Notes: generated by a model from the sequence alone, not told the origin. Counted from the stretch's first letter, positions 25,544-34,800 are shown. The stretch: 64,000 nt of DNA from CAVPHV01 sp963821095 (GCA_963821095.1 CAWGCJ010000014.1:1-64000); one strand, 5' to 3'. Numbers and translations are program-made.

Positions 25544-26145
25544 TGGAACGCTTCAGCGTTGACCGCTCGCCCCTCCGCCAGTTCGTGATGGGACTGGTGG
25601 GTTTGCTGTTGATCTTGTCCGCCATCGAACTCGTGTGGGTGCACCAGATCACCCTGGAGCCCGAGACCGACGACTCCGGCCAGCTGACGACCCGGGGTCA
25701 AGCGCGACGCAGGGTCGACCTGATTTGGGGCAGCGCCTTCCTCGTCACCGGAACGGGCTTGCTCCTGGTTTCGCTCATTGGCTTGGTTCGGCACGAGTCG
25801 GTGGTCGAAGCCACCGACGATGGCCTGCGACTCAGGCTTGCCGGCCCGCAGGGGATGATCTCGATCCCGTGGGGTGAGGTGATTGCAGTGCGCTCCGGAA
25901 GCGTCAGCGAAGACGCCCGGGTGGCGGTGCCGGTCCTCTACGTCGACGTCGCGGATGCCAACGCATTTCCGGCCGAGCTGTGGGGCGGCGAGTGGGAGGG
26001 CAACACCATGCGGGTTGATGCCGAATCGTGGGCGGTTGCTCCCGAGGAGGTGGCTGTTCGTGCCCAGATTGCGCTCGACCGCTACCGCCGCGACAACGGG
26101 GATCTCGTGGTCGACGAGGACGGGAAGCCGGCGCCGTACGTCTGA
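25543..26145 (+). CDS. Two-helix membrane protein with a PH-like domain
   Basis: 200 residues. Hydrophobic segments at about 13-31 (FVMGLVGLLLILSAIELVW) and 62-84 (IWGSAFLVTGTGLLLVSLIGLV) bracket a short outside loop. The rest is cytoplasmic and beta-rich (VEATDDGLRLRLAGPQGMISIPWGEVIAVRSGS), like bacterial PH/DUF304 domains. It is translationally coupled to pyrE by a TGATG overlap. Function unknown; the coupling may simply reflect compact gene packing. Confidence 0.78.
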   Translation: MERFSVDRSPLRQFVMGLVGLLLILSAIELVWVHQITLEPETDDSGQLTTRGQARRRVDLIWGSAFLVTGTGLLLVSLIGLVRHESVVEATDDGLRLRLAGPQGMISIPWGEVIAVRSGSVSEDARVAVPVLYVDVADANAFPAELWGGEWEGNTMRVDAESWAVAPEEVAVRAQIALDRYRRDNGDLVVDEDGKPAPYV

Positions 26146-26183
26146 GCCGCCGGGATGTCTCGCCGGGCGGGTACCGTGAGACC

Positions 26184-26948
26184 ATGCTGATTGGATCCCA
26201 TGTCTCGCCTCAGGACCCACTCGGCGAAGCGAAGTCTCGCAACGCCGACGTGGTCCAGATCTTCCTGTCGAACCCACAGTCCTACAAGGCCCCCAAGCCG
26301 CGTGAGGATGCCGAAGCGCTCAAGTCGTCCGGCCTGCCGATCTACGTGCACGCGCCGTACATCATGAATCCGGTGTCGCCGAACAATCGGATCCGGATTC
26401 CGAGCCGCAAGACCTTGGCGCAGATCATGGAGGCGGCCGGCGACATCGGTGCGGCTGGCGTGGTCGTGCACGGCGGCCACGTCGGCGACGACGAGGACAT
26501 CGCCGTCGGCTTCGAGCGCTGGCGCAAGGTGTTCGAGTACGGGGACGGCGGATGGGAGGTCCCGCTGCTCATCGAGAACACAGCCGGTGGCGGGCATGCC
26601 GTGGCGCGCGACCTCGCCAGCTACGGGCCGCTGTGGGCCGAGATCGGCGAGTTCAACGTCGGAGTCGTGCTCGACACATGCCACGCCTGGGCCGCAGGTC
26701 AGGATCTTGGGGTTGCCGTCGAAACCCTACGCGACCTGACCGGGCGGGTTGACCTGGTGCACTGCAACGACTCGCGCGATCCGTTTGATAGTCGCCGTGA
26801 CCGTCACACCAACCTCGGTAGGGGTGAAATCCCCGAGGAGCTCATTGTGGGCGTGGTGCGGGCGGCGGATGCACCGGTGGTCGTGGAGACCCCCGACGAC
26901 GACGGCGGACAAGCCGCCGACATCGCCTGGCTGCGGGATCGGGTCTAG
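26184..26948 (+). CDS. nfo: Endonuclease IV (Nfo)-like TIM-barrel nuclease
   Basis: 254 residues, a little short for Nfo. Metal-site and phosphate-binding segments are in order: IGSHVSPQDPLGEAKSRNADVVQIFLSNPQSY, YVHAPYIMN, VVVHGGHVGDD, PLLIENTAGGG, VGVVLDTCHAWAAG, VHCNDSRDPFDSRRDRHTNLGRGEI and VVVETPDDD. This trinuclear zinc enzyme cuts at abasic sites in base-excision repair. TACCGT (26172-26177) is six bases before the ATG with no Shine-Dalgarno, again a leaderless arrangement. Confidence 0.9.
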   Translation: MLIGSHVSPQDPLGEAKSRNADVVQIFLSNPQSYKAPKPREDAEALKSSGLPIYVHAPYIMNPVSPNNRIRIPSRKTLAQIMEAAGDIGAAGVVVHGGHVGDDEDIAVGFERWRKVFEYGDGGWEVPLLIENTAGGGHAVARDLASYGPLWAEIGEFNVGVVLDTCHAWAAGQDLGVAVETLRDLTGRVDLVHCNDSRDPFDSRRDRHTNLGRGEIPEELIVGVVRAADAPVVVETPDDDGGQAADIAWLRDRV

Positions 26949-26984
26949 AGCGCGGTCCGTGGCGCGTTGAGTAGCCTCAACTGC

Positions 26985-29900
26985 ATGGAATGCCAAGCGT
27001 GTGGGGCCGGAAACGAGCCTGGATTCAGCTTCTGCTCTAATTGCGGAAGCGCTCTGGCTCGAGCATGTCCAGCGTGCCGGACCTCGAATGGTCCCGATTT
27101 CAACTTCTGCTCGAACTGTGGAGCGTCGTTGGCTGGGGGATCAGCCGGAGATGACGAAGCTGCGACGGGCGTCCAGCCACCGGAGGATGCCGGAGAGCGT
27201 CGCTTTGTGTCGGTTCTGTTCGCCGACCTCGTCGGCTTCACCGCCTTCTCCGAGTCCCGGGACCCCGAAGAGGTGCGAGCAATGCTCACTCGGTACTTCG
27301 ATCTGGCTCGGCAGGTTGTGAGCCGATTTGGCGGCGAGATCGACAAGTTCATCGGCGACGCCGTGACTGGGTTCTGGGGTACCCGAGTAGCCCTCGAGGA
27401 TGATGCCGAGCGTGCCGTCCGAGCCGCGCTGGAACTGGTCGGCGCCGTTGCCGATCTGGGAAAGGACCTCGACATCCCAGAACTGAGCCTGCGCGTCGGC
27501 GTCCTTTCGGGCGAGACGAGTGTCGGCGCCGGCGGAAACGAGATAGGTCTCGTTGTCGGCGACATCGTCAACACGGCCTCGCGGTTGCAGTCGATGGCGG
27601 AGCCCAATTCTGTCTACGTCGGCGATTCGACCCGGGCGCTCGCTGCTTCATCTATTCGATACGAGCCGGTAGGGGAGCTCGACATGAAGGGCAAGACCTC
27701 GCCGGTCACCGCGTGGCGGGCCGCGGAGATCGTGGCCGAACGTGGTGGACGTGGCCGTGCGGAAGGTGTTGAGCCGCCGTTTGTCGGCCGGGAATACGAG
27801 CTGCGGCTACTGAAGGACCAACTCCACGCCACGATGGATGAAGGACGAGCCCGGCTGATCTCCTTGGTCGGAGAGGGCGGCATCGGCAAGAGCCGGCTTG
27901 CGTGGGAGCTGTTGAAATATGTCGACGGTCTCGCCGACGTGGTCTATTGGCACCACGGGCGATCGCCCGCCTACGGGGACGGAGTGACGTTCTGGGCTCT
28001 CGGGGAGATGGTGCGCCAGCGCGCCCGTATTGCGGAGACGGATGATCAGCATCGCGCGGCCACCAAGCTACGCACCACCGTCGCCCAGTATGTGTCCGAT
28101 CCCGAAGCCAATGATTGGATCGGACCTCGCGTTGCCGGCCTGCTCGGGTTGGAGGCGATGCCTGACGGCGAACAGGCTGAGCTCTTTGCGGCGTGGCGCA
28201 GCTTCTTCCAGCACGTGGCCGAACATGGTCCGACAGTCCTCGTCTTCGAAGACCTGCATTGGGCCGATGAGGGCTTGCTCGACTTCATCATCGAGTTGGT
28301 GAAGCGGTCGTCCGGGTATCCGATCCTCGTGATCACTCTGAGCCGCCCCTCCTTGTTGGAGCGATCTCCCGACTGGGGCGCAGCGCGCCGCGGCTTCATG
28401 TCGGCCCACCTCGCGCCTCTGGCCGACGGAGACGTCGCCATCTTGGTTCGGGGGATGGCTCCTGGGATCCTTGCCGACACCGTCGACTTGGTTGTGAATG
28501 CCGCCGCCGGCATCCCGCTCTACGCAGTTGAGTATGTGCGCATGTTGGTCGCTGGCGGCGACCTGATCGACGACGGCACCGGGTTTCGTCAAACGGCGGA
28601 GGTTGACTCCCTTTCCGTCCCTGATTCACTGCACGCCGTTGTGGCGGCGCGCATCGACCGGCTCGGATCCGACGAACGAGCCGTTGTCCAGGACGCCGCC
28701 GTCTTGGGGCAATCATTTACGCTCGATGGTTTGGCGGCGCTATCTGGTCGATCCGAGGACGAGTTGGATCGGATCGTGTCCCAGTTGGTGCGCGCCGAGA
28801 TTCTCCACTACGACGATGACCCGCGTTCGCCCGAACGCGGCCAGCACAAGTTCGTCCAGGGCGTGATCCGCGAGGTCGCCTACGGACGGTTGTCTCGCGG
28901 TGATCGAAAGAGCCGGCACATCGCGGTGGCCCACCACTACGAGGGAGGCGGAGCCGTTGAGTTCGCCGCCATCGTGGCCGACCACTACATGAGAGCGCTC
29001 CAGATCGAACCCGACGAGGCCCTTGCTTCGGCGGCGCGGGCATCGATGCTGGCGGCGGCTCAGAGGGCGTTTGACTTACACGCCCACCGGCAGGCCCTGA
29101 CCCTGGTGCGCCGCGGGCTTGACATCCCAGGTGAGGATGCCGGCCGGGTTGCGCTGTGGGAGCTGGGTGCACTGGCCGCTAGTCACGTCTCCGAGGGCGA
29201 CGTTGCGGTCGGCATGGCGACTGAGGCCCTCGGATGGCATGAGGGTCATGCCGACAGCAGCGGGGTGGTGCGGGCGGCTCGCATCCTGGGCTATGCCCTG
29301 TTGTCTCTCGATCAGCCCGCAGACGCCCTTGAAGCGATGGGTCCCTACTTTGTGCCCGGCGAGGGGGCAGCTGCGGAAATGACAAGGCTGGGGGCGGAAC
29401 TCGCCCGTGCGCACATGCTGGCGGGAAACTCGCAAGCCTCGGCGGACGTAGCCCGCGACACCATGGTTGCTGCTGAAGCTGCCGGCGACCTGGAGGTCGT
29501 GGTCGAGACGCTCAACACGAGGGGGACTGCCCTGCTGAGCCTGGGTCGACTCCAGGAATCGCTGGCTCTGCTGGCCGGAGCCATACAGTTGGCGGCCGAA
29601 TTGGACTCTCCGCTCTCCGAGGTGAGGGCCCTCAACAACTATGGAGTATCCGCGGCGGCCCAGGGGCTGGTCGCAGATCCTTTGCTAGCGCAGCGCTTCT
29701 TCGAGATGACGCAACGACTCGGGATCTCCGATTTTGAGCTCCGCGGAGCGATCTGGAAGTCACAGGAGTTGCGCCTCGCAGGGGACTTCGCCGACGCCGT
29801 TGCCTTTTTTGAGAGCCTCGAGCTGCCGCCGGCGTCAATGTGGGGTCGCGTCATGGGGGCAGATGCAGCAACTTCGCGGTGGGCGTCGACGAACGACGAC

Positions 29901-30464
29901 GCGGTCCTTGACCAGGCGACGCGGGACCTAGCCGAAATACCGTCCCAACAGGAACCCCAGCTACAGACGTGGATAGAGGGGTTGCGCGCCGCTATCACGT
30001 TCCTGGGTGATGATCCGCTTGTCGCGTACACCCAGGCAACAGCAATCGATCGAAGCGGTTTGATCCCGGCCAATGGGGCGTGGGAACTCGGAGTGTGGTC
30101 GGCGATCCGACTCAAAGACGCGACGCGACTCGAGACGGCGGCCGAAGGGCTTCGATCCACACTGGGGCGGAGGTTTGTGGTGATACGGCAAACGGCCGCC
30201 GCGGCCCTGACTGCGCTAGAGGGCGATGTTGATGCCGCAGCGCCCATGTTCGTGTCGGCAATCGAGCATTGCCAGAAGGTTGATGGCCCTCTCTCGGCGA
30301 TGATCCTGCGGGCGTTGTTCGGCGAGTTGCTGCCCGGCAACGACCAAGCCCGAATCGAGGCCGGCCGGGCCCTCGATTGGTTCAGCGCAAAGGGAGCTGC
30401 AGGCTATCTCGCACTGTTCGCCCACGTATGGCCGTCCTCGGCTGTTTCCGCCGAGACCGGATGA
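26985..30464 (+). CDS. Zinc-ribbon / class III nucleotidyl cyclase / AAA / TPR signalling protein
   Basis: 1159 residues. Two zinc ribbons open the protein (Cys 3, 6, 17, 20 and 28, 31, 42, 45). A class III cyclase domain follows: metal Asp in VLFADLVGFTAFS (about 80) and DKFIGDAVTGFWG, and the transition-state Asn/Arg pair in VVGDIVNTASRLQ, so catalysis looks possible. An AAA/STAND ATPase module has Walker A LVGEGGIGKSRLAW (about 294-307) and a Walker-B-like TVLVFEDLHWADEG. The last 500 residues are TPR-like helical repeats. Mycobacteria have many such proteins; their ligands are mostly unknown. TAGCCT (26972-26977) lies seven bases before ATG 26985, a leaderless signature. It follows nfo by 36 bases. 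Confidence 0.88.
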   Translation: MECQACGAGNEPGFSFCSNCGSALARACPACRTSNGPDFNFCSNCGASLAGGSAGDDEAATGVQPPEDAGERRFVSVLFADLVGFTAFSESRDPEEVRAMLTRYFDLARQVVSRFGGEIDKFIGDAVTGFWGTRVALEDDAERAVRAALELVGAVADLGKDLDIPELSLRVGVLSGETSVGAGGNEIGLVVGDIVNTASRLQSMAEPNSVYVGDSTRALAASSIRYEPVGELDMKGKTSPVTAWRAAEIVAERGGRGRAEGVEPPFVGREYELRLLKDQLHATMDEGRARLISLVGEGGIGKSRLAWELLKYVDGLADVVYWHHGRSPAYGDGVTFWALGEMVRQRARIAETDDQHRAATKLRTTVAQYVSDPEANDWIGPRVAGLLGLEAMPDGEQAELFAAWRSFFQHVAEHGPTVLVFEDLHWADEGLLDFIIELVKRSSGYPILVITLSRPSLLERSPDWGAARRGFMSAHLAPLADGDVAILVRGMAPGILADTVDLVVNAAAGIPLYAVEYVRMLVAGGDLIDDGTGFRQTAEVDSLSVPDSLHAVVAARIDRLGSDERAVVQDAAVLGQSFTLDGLAALSGRSEDELDRIVSQLVRAEILHYDDDPRSPERGQHKFVQGVIREVAYGRLSRGDRKSRHIAVAHHYEGGGAVEFAAIVADHYMRALQIEPDEALASAARASMLAAAQRAFDLHAHRQALTLVRRGLDIPGEDAGRVALWELGALAASHVSEGDVAVGMATEALGWHEGHADSSGVVRAARILGYALLSLDQPADALEAMGPYFVPGEGAAAEMTRLGAELARAHMLAGNSQASADVARDTMVAAEAAGDLEVVVETLNTRGTALLSLGRLQESLALLAGAIQLAAELDSPLSEVRALNNYGVSAAAQGLVADPLLAQRFFEMTQRLGISDFELRGAIWKSQELRLAGDFADAVAFFESLELPPASMWGRVMGADAATSRWASTNDDAVLDQATRDLAEIPSQQEPQLQTWIEGLRAAITFLGDDPLVAYTQATAIDRSGLIPANGAWELGVWSAIRLKDATRLETAAEGLRSTLGRRFVVIRQTAAAALTALEGDVDAAAPMFVSAIEHCQKVDGPLSAMILRALFGELLPGNDQARIEAGRALDWFSAKGAAGYLALFAHVWPSSAVSAETG

Positions 30465-30872
30465 GACGGTTGGGAGTTTGGAGCCGTCGGCAGGATCTGA
30501 GCGGGTGTCAACGACCTTGCCGCCCTTCTGATGGAAGGCCCGTTCCAGCCGGTTGAGTACTCCGGCGGTTCGTGCCGCAGTGTCGGCAAGCGTGTGCGGG
30601 AAAAGCGAATAGGTGCAGAAGACGCCGACGAGAAGGCCGTCGAAGTCCGGCAAGCCATCGATCCACGACGTCAGACGTTGCGTCGGCTCACCTCCAACCG
30701 GCCTGCCTACGCGGGTTTCGCAGCCGGCGATCAGCAAGTTCGGAGACCGCACGATCACGGTACCCGCACCATGCCATTGGTTCGACAGTCTCCTAGTTGT
30801 CTGCCGAACCAGGCCAGTTCGTTTGCTCGCTGCGAGCGCACCGGACGTACCTATGGTCGGTCCGGCGACCAC
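30465..30872 (-). pseudogene. Possible degraded gene on the minus strand
   Basis: This 430-base gap has no convincing intact gene. On the minus strand an open frame from 30872 contains protein-like sequence (LLIAGCETRVGRPVGGEPTQ, DFDGLLVGVFCTYSLFPHTL, ARTAGVLNRLERAFHQKGGK) faintly reminiscent of a flavodoxin-like fold. The frame runs on to 30216, antisense into the cyclase gene, as if its own stop had been lost. A 13-base direct repeat TGGTTCGACAGTC occurs at 30778-30790 and 30882-30894. I cannot name the ancestor. Confidence 0.35.
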
Positions 30873-30896
30873 TCACGGCGATGGTTCGACAGTCCC

Positions 30897-31082
30897 TTAA
30901 TACGGCCGAGCCGTCACGCCTCCCAGAAGCACTGACACCAGGATTCCCAGGGGGAACGTTCCCCAGTAGGACAACTCCAGGCCGATGTTGCCGAAGAACA
31001 ACATGAGCAGCCAGGTGGCCGGGAGCGTGAAGATCAGGAATGCCACTCCCATGAACAGCAGACCCTTCAGAAAATCTCCCAC
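30897..31082 (-). CDS. 61-residue two-helix membrane protein
   Basis: GTG 31082 has GGAGAAG seven bases upstream. The product has two hydrophobic segments (about 6-30, KGLLFMGVAFLIFTLPATWLLMLFF, and 40-55, WGTFPLGILVSVLLGG) and a short TARPY tail. Family unknown. The start, ribosome site and composition make it a likely real small gene. Confidence 0.65.
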   Translation of the reverse strand: MGDFLKGLLFMGVAFLIFTLPATWLLMLFFGNIGLELSYWGTFPLGILVSVLLGGVTARPY

Positions 31083-31173
31083 GGTCTCACTTCTCCTTCG
31101 ATTGAGTGTTCGTGATGCTACCGACCTGGCTCTTGAATCCTGGGTATCACCCGCGGTCTGCCAAACGCGCCGA

Positions 31174-31197
31174 GGACGCCCCCCTGAAGGGGCGCCC
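31174..31197 (-). terminator. Hairpin downstream of ino1
   Basis: CGCCCC (31177-31182) pairs with GGGGCG (31189-31194) across a six-base loop, and two more G-C pairs extend past one mismatch. It follows the ino1 stop by about 28 bases on the minus strand. There is no T-run, so it is a moderate terminator candidate. Confidence 0.5.
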
Positions 31198-31224
31198 TGG
31201 CTCTCACAGGATGGTCCGACCGAG

Positions 31225-32331
31225 CTAGCTCAGATAGCCGGCGAGATCCGGCGCCGTCGTGTCGCGTCCGGAGATGAATGCGTCGACGTTCTCGCGAGCA
31301 TCCGAGTCGCGGTACTGCACCGGGGGGCTCTTCATGAAGTATGACGACGGTGCCAGCAAGGGGCCGCCGACCCCGGCATCCATCGCCAGCTTGATGCAGC
31401 GTACGGCGTCGATGACGACGCCGGCCGAGTTGGGGGAGTCCCAGACCTCGAGCTTGAGTTCGGCGTTGAGTGGGACGTCACCGAAGGCCTTGCCCTCGAT
31501 CCTGATGTAGGCCCACTTGCGGTCCGTCAGCCACGGAACATGGTCCGAAGGGCCGATGTGGACACTGTCGCGCCCGATGCCGTTGTCGAGTTGGCTCGTC
31601 ACCGATTGGGTTTTCGAGATCTTCTTCGACTCGAGCCGCTCGCGCTCGAGCATGTTCATGAAGTCCATGTTGCCGCCGAAGTTCAGCTGGTACGTCTGCT
31701 CGACCTCGACCCCACGGTCCTCGAACAGGCGGGCGAGATTGCGGTGGACGATCGTGGCGCCGACCTGCGATTTGATGTCGTCGCCGATGATTGGCACGCC
31801 GGCATCAACGAAGCGTTGCGCCCACTCGGGATTCGAAGCGATGAACACCGGAATGCAGTTGACGAACCCGACCCCGGCCTCGAGTGCCGCTTCGGCGTAG
31901 AACTTGGTTGCCTCCTCGGAACCGACCGGCAGGTAGGAGACGAGCACGTCGGCGCCGGACTCGCGCAGCGCTGCCACCACGTCGACGGCTTCCTCTGCGG
32001 ATTCCTCGACGGTTTCGCGGTAGTACTTGCCGAGCCCGTCGAGGGTCGGACCCCGCTGCACCAACACCCCCGTGTCGGGCGTATCGGAGAAGCGGATCGT
32101 GTTGTTCGGCCCCGACCAGATCGCCTTGGCGAGGTCCTGACCGACCTTGGCCGCATCGACGTCAAAACCGGCGACAAACTCGACGTCGCCGACGTGGTAG
32201 CCGCCGAGGTCGACGTTCATCAGACCGGGGACTTCGGTGCCGGGCTCGGCATCCGCGTAATAGGTGACGCCTTGCAGTAGGGAATTGGCACAATTGCCGA
32301 GGCCGGCAATCGCAACTCTTACCTCGCTCAT
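31225..32331 (-). CDS. ino1: myo-Inositol-1-phosphate synthase
   Basis: Converts glucose-6-phosphate to L-myo-inositol-1-phosphate with NAD, the committed step to inositol lipids and, in actinobacteria, mycothiol. 368 residues. Landmarks: VAIAGLGNCANSLLQG (nucleotide binding), SYLPVGSEEATKFYAEAAL, CIPVFIASNPEW, the signature IIGDDIKSQVGATIVHR, LNFGGNMDFMNM and LEVWDSPNSAGVVIDAVRCIKLA. AGGAGG lies nine bases before ATG 32331. It lies 23 bases after the PadR gene and is probably co-transcribed, as in the mycobacterial Rv0047c-Rv0046c pair. Confidence 0.97.
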   Translation of the reverse strand: MSEVRVAIAGLGNCANSLLQGVTYYADAEPGTEVPGLMNVDLGGYHVGDVEFVAGFDVDAAKVGQDLAKAIWSGPNNTIRFSDTPDTGVLVQRGPTLDGLGKYYRETVEESAEEAVDVVAALRESGADVLVSYLPVGSEEATKFYAEAALEAGVGFVNCIPVFIASNPEWAQRFVDAGVPIIGDDIKSQVGATIVHRNLARLFEDRGVEVEQTYQLNFGGNMDFMNMLERERLESKKISKTQSVTSQLDNGIGRDSVHIGPSDHVPWLTDRKWAYIRIEGKAFGDVPLNAELKLEVWDSPNSAGVVIDAVRCIKLAMDAGVGGPLLAPSSYFMKSPPVQYRDSDARENVDAFISGRDTTAPDLAGYLS

Positions 32332-32354
32332 GGTGGTTCTCCTCCTGTGAGATC

Positions 32355-32885
32355 TCAGATGGTGCGCTTCGGCTCGAAGCTCTGTCGCTCTGCAGCGATC
32401 AGTTCGTCGAGCCAGGCGATGTCGGCTTCCGTCGATTGCACCGACCGTTCCATCAAAGCCCGGGTGTAGCGGTCGATTTGTTCACGACCTCGTGTCGTGG
32501 CTTGGCGCAGGCTGCGGGTGGACTCGCCGAGATGCTCGACCAGTCGGCGCCGCCGCCGCTCCAGGGTCTTGACCCTCATCGCCGGCTCCAGGTAGCGAAA
32601 GAAGGCAAGGCGCAGATTGAAGCGACGGTCCTCTTCGAACGTCTCGGTGTCTTCCAGCAGCAAGCGCTCGAACTCGGCGCTGCCTGCCGGCGTGATCTGG
32701 TAGGCCTTGCGACGACCGGTGACCCGCATTGCCTCGATCAGTTCGCGCTTTTCGAGCCGGCGCAGTGCCGGGTAGAGCGAGCCGAAGGACACCTTCCAGA
32801 AGCCAAGGCCGGCGAGCTGTTGCTTCAACTCGTAGCCGTGGCGCGGGGTGTCGCGCAGCAGACCAAGAATGGCAAGATCGAGCAT
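32355..32885 (-). CDS. PadR family transcriptional regulator
   Basis: 176 residues. N-terminal winged helix of the PadR type: MLDLAILGLLRDTPRHGYELKQQLAGLGFWKVSFGSLYPALRRLEKRELIEAMRVTGRRKAYQITPAG. The C-terminal part is a long, Arg-rich helical domain with coiled-coil character for dimerisation. It heads a unit with ino1 and is preceded by a promoter flanked by two related palindromes, so it should autoregulate and set ino1 expression. The ligand is unknown. Confidence 0.93.
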   Translation of the reverse strand: MLDLAILGLLRDTPRHGYELKQQLAGLGFWKVSFGSLYPALRRLEKRELIEAMRVTGRRKAYQITPAGSAEFERLLLEDTETFEEDRRFNLRLAFFRYLEPAMRVKTLERRRRRLVEHLGESTRSLRQATTRGREQIDRYTRALMERSVQSTEADIAWLDELIAAERQSFEPKRTI

Positions 32886-32899
32886 TTGGATACCAGTCT

Positions 32900-32946
32900 G
32901 TTATATCGAATCGATATAACTATAGCGGTTCGATATAACAAGACAA
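32900..32946 (-). promoter_or_regulatory. padR-ino1 promoter with tandem PadR operators
   Basis: Minus-strand promoter: TTGTCT (32946-32941), 16-base spacer, TATAGT (32924-32919). Operator 1 is a perfect palindrome with 10-base arms (GTTATATCGA) around a single base, 32900-32920, overlapping the transcription start. Operator 2 is centred near 32929 in the spacer: one exact half (TTCGATATAAC) and one degenerate half. The two centres are 19 bases apart. Their AT-rich sequence stands out in this GC-rich DNA. Confidence 0.8.
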
Positions 32947-33048
32947 CACAACATGAGGCCGGGCGAGAAGCCGGGGCGAGCGGCAACCAGAGGAGGTTGA
33001 TTGCCGAAGTGGCTGGACTAGGTCGCTACCCCCGTTACGATTCTGTCT

Positions 33049-34719
33049 ATGTGGCGCAAGTTCCTGCTTTGGGGCGGGCTATTGGTAGGCATCCTCGTCC
33101 TGTTGACGGGGGGCACTGCCGTCGCCCACATGGTCAACGAGGCCGTCTATGACGGCGAGGTGGCGCGCAACGTCTCAGTCGCCGGTGTTGACGTCAGCGG
33201 TCTCGGCAAAGAGGACCTCTGGGAGGCGCTCGACGAGATCGAAGCCGAATGGGGCCGGATCCCCGCCACCGTAGCGGCCGCCGATTTTGAGATCACGACG
33301 GACATGTCCGAGTTCGGCGTCAAGATCGACCGGGTCGCGGTAACGGAAGCCGCCATGGCGGTCGGTCGTGACGACGGCTTCGTCGACGACCTCCGCTCCT
33401 GGCTACGTTCCTTCTTCGGCAAGACCCGCTACGTCCCGCTCAGTTTCGAACTCGACCAGGCGACCACCATCGCCTACATCGACAACCACGAGGAGGCGCT
33501 GCGGGTCTCACCAATCGAACCCTCATTCACCGGCGCCTCCGGCACGATTGTGGTGACGGATGGGTTTGACGGTGCTCGGATCGACGGTGCGGTCGTGGCC
33601 GCGGCCCTGGAACCTGTGGTCGAGTCAGACCTGCCGCCCTACAGCGTTGCCGTCGACCTCGTGCCGGTACCGCCGCTCACCGATGATGTGAAACTGGCAG
33701 CTGCGGTGGCCCATGGCGAGGATTTGGCGTCCGATCCGATCGTGGTCCGGGTCAACGCCCGGAATGCAACCCTGTACCCCGAGACCATCGAACGCTGGGT
33801 CGTGTCCGACTGGCAGGATGGCCAACTCACCGCTGTGTTCGACCTCGACCTCGTGCAACGCTCGGTCGAGGGCCTGCTCGGCGACTACGACGACCCGGGA
33901 TCGCCGCCGCGCTACACCGTTGTCGGCAACGAGGTCAGCTACACCCTTGGTGCTCCCCCGAAGGAATGCTGCGGCGAGGGTGTCGGCGAGTTGCTGTACG
34001 AGGCGGCCCTGGAAGGCAAGGGCGGGCTGGTCCGGCTTCCGGCCCGGCTCACCTACGAGGACGGCGGGCGGGCAGCCGTTGAAGCGCTCGGCGTCAACGA
34101 GTTGATCGCAGAGTTCACTACCAACCACCGATGTTGCGAGTCTCGCGTCACCAACATTCACCGCATCGCCGACATCGTTCGCGGCTACCTGATCGAGCCC
34201 GGTGGCAGGTTCTCGATCAACGAGTTTGTCGGCCGCCGGACCCGCGAGAAGGGTTTTGTCTCGGCCGGCGTCATCGAGTCCGGCCACTTCACCGAGGACG
34301 TCGGCGGCGGGATCTCGCAGTTTGCGACGACGCTGTTCAACGCGGCGTTCTTCGCGGGCATGGATTTTGAGACGTACCAGTCTCATTCGATCTACATCAG
34401 CCGCTACCCGTACGGGCGAGAGGCAACCATGTCCTATCCGGCACCAGACCTGGCCATTCGCAACAACAGCCCGTATGGGATGCTGCTATGGACGTCGTAC
34501 AGCGGGACCTCGATCACCGTTCAGGTGTACTCGACCGAGTACTTCGATGTCGAGCAGACCGGCCAGTCAAAGCGCCGCAGTGGGTTCTGCACCCATGTCA
34601 ATACCTTCCGGAGTCGCACCACGCCCGACGGCGAGATCCTCAACGACTCGGTGTTCGCCAATTACCGACCGCGCGAAGGCGTCGACTGCAACGGCAACGA
34701 GATCCCCAAGCCGCCGTAG
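33049..34719 (+). CDS. VanW family protein with PG_binding_4-like domains
   Basis: 556 residues. An N-terminal membrane anchor (about 5-26, FLLWGGLLVGILVLLTGGTAVA) is followed by extracellular repeats (YDGEVARNVSVAGVDVSGLGKEDLWEAL is typical of the PG_binding_4 module). The VanW core is at about 370-500 (GGRFSINEFVGRRTREKGFVSAGVIESGHFTEDVGGGISQFATTLFNAAFFAG, FETYQSHSIYISRYPYGREATM). The family is tied to cell-wall glycan binding or remodelling; the name derives from vancomycin clusters but the role is unproven. TACGAT (33036-33041) lies seven bases before the ATG with no Shine-Dalgarno. Confidence 0.9.
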   Translation: MWRKFLLWGGLLVGILVLLTGGTAVAHMVNEAVYDGEVARNVSVAGVDVSGLGKEDLWEALDEIEAEWGRIPATVAAADFEITTDMSEFGVKIDRVAVTEAAMAVGRDDGFVDDLRSWLRSFFGKTRYVPLSFELDQATTIAYIDNHEEALRVSPIEPSFTGASGTIVVTDGFDGARIDGAVVAAALEPVVESDLPPYSVAVDLVPVPPLTDDVKLAAAVAHGEDLASDPIVVRVNARNATLYPETIERWVVSDWQDGQLTAVFDLDLVQRSVEGLLGDYDDPGSPPRYTVVGNEVSYTLGAPPKECCGEGVGELLYEAALEGKGGLVRLPARLTYEDGGRAAVEALGVNELIAEFTTNHRCCESRVTNIHRIADIVRGYLIEPGGRFSINEFVGRRTREKGFVSAGVIESGHFTEDVGGGISQFATTLFNAAFFAGMDFETYQSHSIYISRYPYGREATMSYPAPDLAIRNNSPYGMLLWTSYSGTSITVQVYSTEYFDVEQTGQSKRRSGFCTHVNTFRSRTTPDGEILNDSVFANYRPREGVDCNGNEIPKPP

Positions 34720-34800
34720 GCCGACACTCGCTCGTTTTGCCAGGTCGCGAAGGGTTACCGAGAATGCACCCACGCGCCCAGGCAATACGAGGAGGACCCC

